From Lingula anatina (lineage: Eukaryota; Brachiopoda; Lingulata; Lingulida; Lingulidae), in the NCBI RefSeq assembly GCF_001039355.2, contig NW_019775986.1:97870-133157 (forward strand): a stretch of DNA of 35,288 nt. The letters are read 5' to 3'. The notes beneath the pieces were generated by a model. That model ran no database searches, had not been told where the DNA came from, and was given only the letters and a program-made list of their open reading frames with translations. Both the position numbers and the translations under genes were made by a program. This document shows positions 32,836 through 35,288 of the stretch, piece after piece (position 1 is the first letter of the stretch; every line of letters begins with the position of its first letter).

Positions 32836-35288
32836 ACAGACATTATCCGATATGTTGTATTTGAAGTTCTAGTAGTAAAAAACAGTCATACGTTATTTTA
32901 TAAGGAAAAGTTTTATATGCCCCCGTGATGTTAGTTAAAAAAAACTTCAAAGGTAATAATAAAAAGCATTTATAAATTAAAAACAATGACAATAACAATA
33001 GTCCTACTTGATAAAATTAAAATGGGCTGATTTAGAACTCCACTTTTAAGAAATCGAATGCCACTGTTACGATTGTTCCATACAAGTACTGAGCTCCAAA
33101 TAGATCCATTGATTAAAATATATTTGCCACCAGACAAGTATAACTGTTGTGGATATGGGGTTTCTCTTTGTAATATCACACACTACATTGCTGAATAAAT
33201 CACTCATGGACTTAGGTATCAATCCACTGCGTACAGCATAATATCTTTTGTCAAACCTATTCTTTAAGTGGGCCAGTTTAAATCTAGCGGCACGTTCTTG
33301 ACACTTATATAATTCATCGACTTTTGGACTGCTTTCCCATACGGTGGGGCAGTAACCTAGATAGAGGAATATATGTGCATTGCAAAAAAAGTCATTTCCA
33401 CAGGTAGTTTGTTTTATTTTTCTTAAAAGTGAAAGTTTACTGCTCTCAATCTTTCTAGCTTTATACATTCTTCAAGTTGGCCATTACATATTCTAATTAA
33501 CCCCCTAGAAGTTTCTCAGAAGTCACATGCTCCTTTAGTTTTCCATTAAATGTTGCACAAATAAATAAGTGTGGCAAATTTTGAAAAAACCCTACGCTGA
33601 TCTGGCAATAATTGCAGATGGCCAGCAAGATGGTATATGATGAAAAGATATCAAGAAAACCAGAACTTTGGTAAAAAGAGGGAAGAGGAAAGACATAGTA
33701 AAGCATTCGAAAAAATACACACTGGGCATAAAAAAAGTGGTCACAAAATGACCATAAACAAGCTTTAAGTTGTGGACTTAACAGAACAAGCATCTGAAAC
33801 AGGGGCCTGGTCGCCAATTTTACTTCCCAGTAAACCCTATATACAGCTAACTATGTGACCCTTGTTGAAACCACGTGAGATCCATGTCCAAGCCCAAAGA
33901 ACAAGTAAGAAAATTTTGACCCATATAGGCCCTTGCAGAAGGAGCTATTTGGTATACCCTTGGTGGGAATGATTTAAAGGGATACGAAGGCAATTTTACT
34001 GTATAGATCGTATTTGGGAGGAAACGATTTCAGATTTTATTGCGGCTGTACTCTAATATAGAATTAAGGCAATTAAGGGAATTTTCCCAGCAATATTGTC
34101 GATGAAGTAAAAGGGAACTTAAAGTAGATTTGGTTCAGTAATGAAGAGATTACATCCAATCATGGGGCTGCTGTCAGGCTTTGCTTCCAACCCAATTTGG
34201 CCAATTGTATGGGCAGCAACTGTGATACTCAATAATCGGAATAAGCAGTGATTTGTGCCGACTAGTGCCAATTCTCTTTTGCACTGATCGACGGGTAGAT
34301 AGAGGTCATATTTAGAGCCATGGAGACATCAATCTAAGCTTTGCTTTGCATAATGCAGCCGAGACCTGCGTGGCGTCTTTCAAAATACCAAAAGCTATGT
34401 TCCTAAATCAAATCTGACATTCATCAATATTTGAGAACAAAATCCATGACATTTTGGTATTCATGTTCTTTAGTGCTCTATTTCTGGTACTTCGCTTTAG
34501 AGACTAGTGAGGGTAACTTACAAAACTGAAAGCAATATTTTGAGGTTATGCTTGCTTTCTTCTTTTTTTAACTTTAGATCCATATCCATGAAAGCACTGA
34601 AAATATACTTCCAATATCGATGCGGGATATTCCGCAAAGATGATTCAAGTCCAACCGGAACTTTTAAGATGCAGCTAAATATCCGCCCGAAGTTCCAAAC
34701 TCAGTGATATTGATTGAATATTTCATTATACTTCAAAGCAATTCTGTACATCGTGCCTGCAATATTCTTATAGACTTATGGAACTGCATAATGATTGGAT
34801 ATTTCCGCCAATATATTCCCGTTCATTTTAACACACAGGGAACACAGAAATGTTATGTAAATACCAGCCCTTCGTTAAAGCTTAAAAGAACATAGCCTCG
34901 TTATGCTCTGACTTTACGAAATGCAATTTATAGTCAATTACGCCGCAAATCGATGGCATTAATAGGATTCTGGCGTTTACTTATACTGTGGCTAAGCCCT
35001 CTGATTCACACGTTTTTGCTTAAAGTTCCGATATCGTATTTAGCTCGAGCTGCAGGGCTCTTAGTAGAAGAGTTAGACTAGTAAATGGAGACGCTTTCTG
35101 ATTCAGAACCTTCTGTGTCAAGTACCATTAAGGGGTTTCATATTATTCGCAAAGCAATTGTCGTATTTATGAAGACGTTATTGTGATGAAAATAAAGGCT
35201 GTTTTTTAACTGAAATATTTTGGTGCACTGACAACTCATCTCTTTGGTTTTGTGTGATACTCAATGAAACTAATACCGACATTTTTTT
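32833..35288. other. Right gene-free region upstream of the aGPCR exons
   Basis: Apart from the LINE relic, nothing with coding or RNA-gene character was found. No signal-peptide exon ending in phase 1 was seen on the minus strand, so the aGPCR start probably lies beyond 35288. Confidence 0.5.
33067..33468 (-). pseudogene. LINE reverse-transcriptase relic (C-terminal part)
   Basis: The minus-strand frame contains YLGYCPTVWESSPKVDELYK and CQERAARFKLAHLKN, then Y-Y-A-V-R-S-G-L-I-P. This matches the end of non-LTR retrotransposon reverse transcriptases, where L-x-Y-x-x-x-V-W and L-x-x-x-Q-x-R-A-A-R recur. Only about 130 residues are open and no catalytic motif is present. It is a truncated remnant upstream of the aGPCR exons. 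Confidence 0.65.

Noticed and set aside
33497-33817. A 106-residue minus-strand frame rich in Leu and Phe
   Set aside because: No domain is recognised, the composition follows the local AT-rich sequence, and there is no splice or start context.
34517-34640. Minus-strand frame ending at a donor-like GTAAGT, considered as an aGPCR first exon
   Set aside because: The translated segment is charged, not a signal peptide, and ends in the wrong phase for the EGF exon.
1-35288. CRISPR arrays, operons, prophage or other bacterial systems
   Set aside because: Introns, gene types and repeats are those of an animal genome; no such structures are present.

Overview
This is a window of animal nuclear DNA. 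It is AT-rich and intron-rich, with GT-AG introns, long microsatellites, several miniature inverted-repeat (foldback) elements, hAT-type transposon ends and a LINE reverse-transcriptase relic. Nothing looks bacterial or viral. Two multi-exon genes, both on the minus strand, account for all the coding sequence I can support. Gene content (a PRDM8-type PR/SET zinc-finger factor and a pentraxin-bearing adhesion GPCR) and repeat style suggest a marine invertebrate, either a non-vertebrate deuterostome or a lophotrochozoan. I cannot fix the species.

Layout, left to right. 1-5305: no gene; one hAT-type end at the left edge and another near 520-536, two copies of one foldback element family (163-307 and 3722-3865), a 168-bp MITE with perfect 20-bp terminal repeats (783-950) and a TA microsatellite. 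5306-11417 (minus): PRDM8-like gene with three coding exons (5306-6369, 6734-6953, 7188-7334), a probable non-coding first exon (11234 to about 11417) and a TATA/CCAAT promoter upstream. 11550-14090: intergenic. 14789-32745 (minus): an adhesion G-protein-coupled receptor in 25 coding exons. I joined these by matching splice phases; the assembled frame is open for 3138 bases and closes exactly at a TGA. The ectodomain reads EGF-like, pentraxin, short Cys-rich linker, hormone-receptor-like domain, GAIN domain with GPS motif; then seven membrane segments and a short basic tail ending in a PDZ-ligand-like ITTV. Its 5' end (signal peptide, start codon) was not found and probably lies to the right of the window. 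32746-35288: no gene seen; TA repeat and LINE relic.

The most notable points are: (1) the receptor's GPS reads R-L-G instead of H-L-S/T, so self-cleavage should be impossible or much reduced; (2) two unrelated local tandem duplications each copied a splice site, the acceptor before the PRDM8 start codon and the donor after the pentraxin domain, where use of the second donor would give a stop codon at once and hence an ectodomain-only protein; (3) all six N-terminal ectodomain exons are symmetric phase 1-1, a shuffling-competent set. The two genes lie in tandem and show no obvious functional link.
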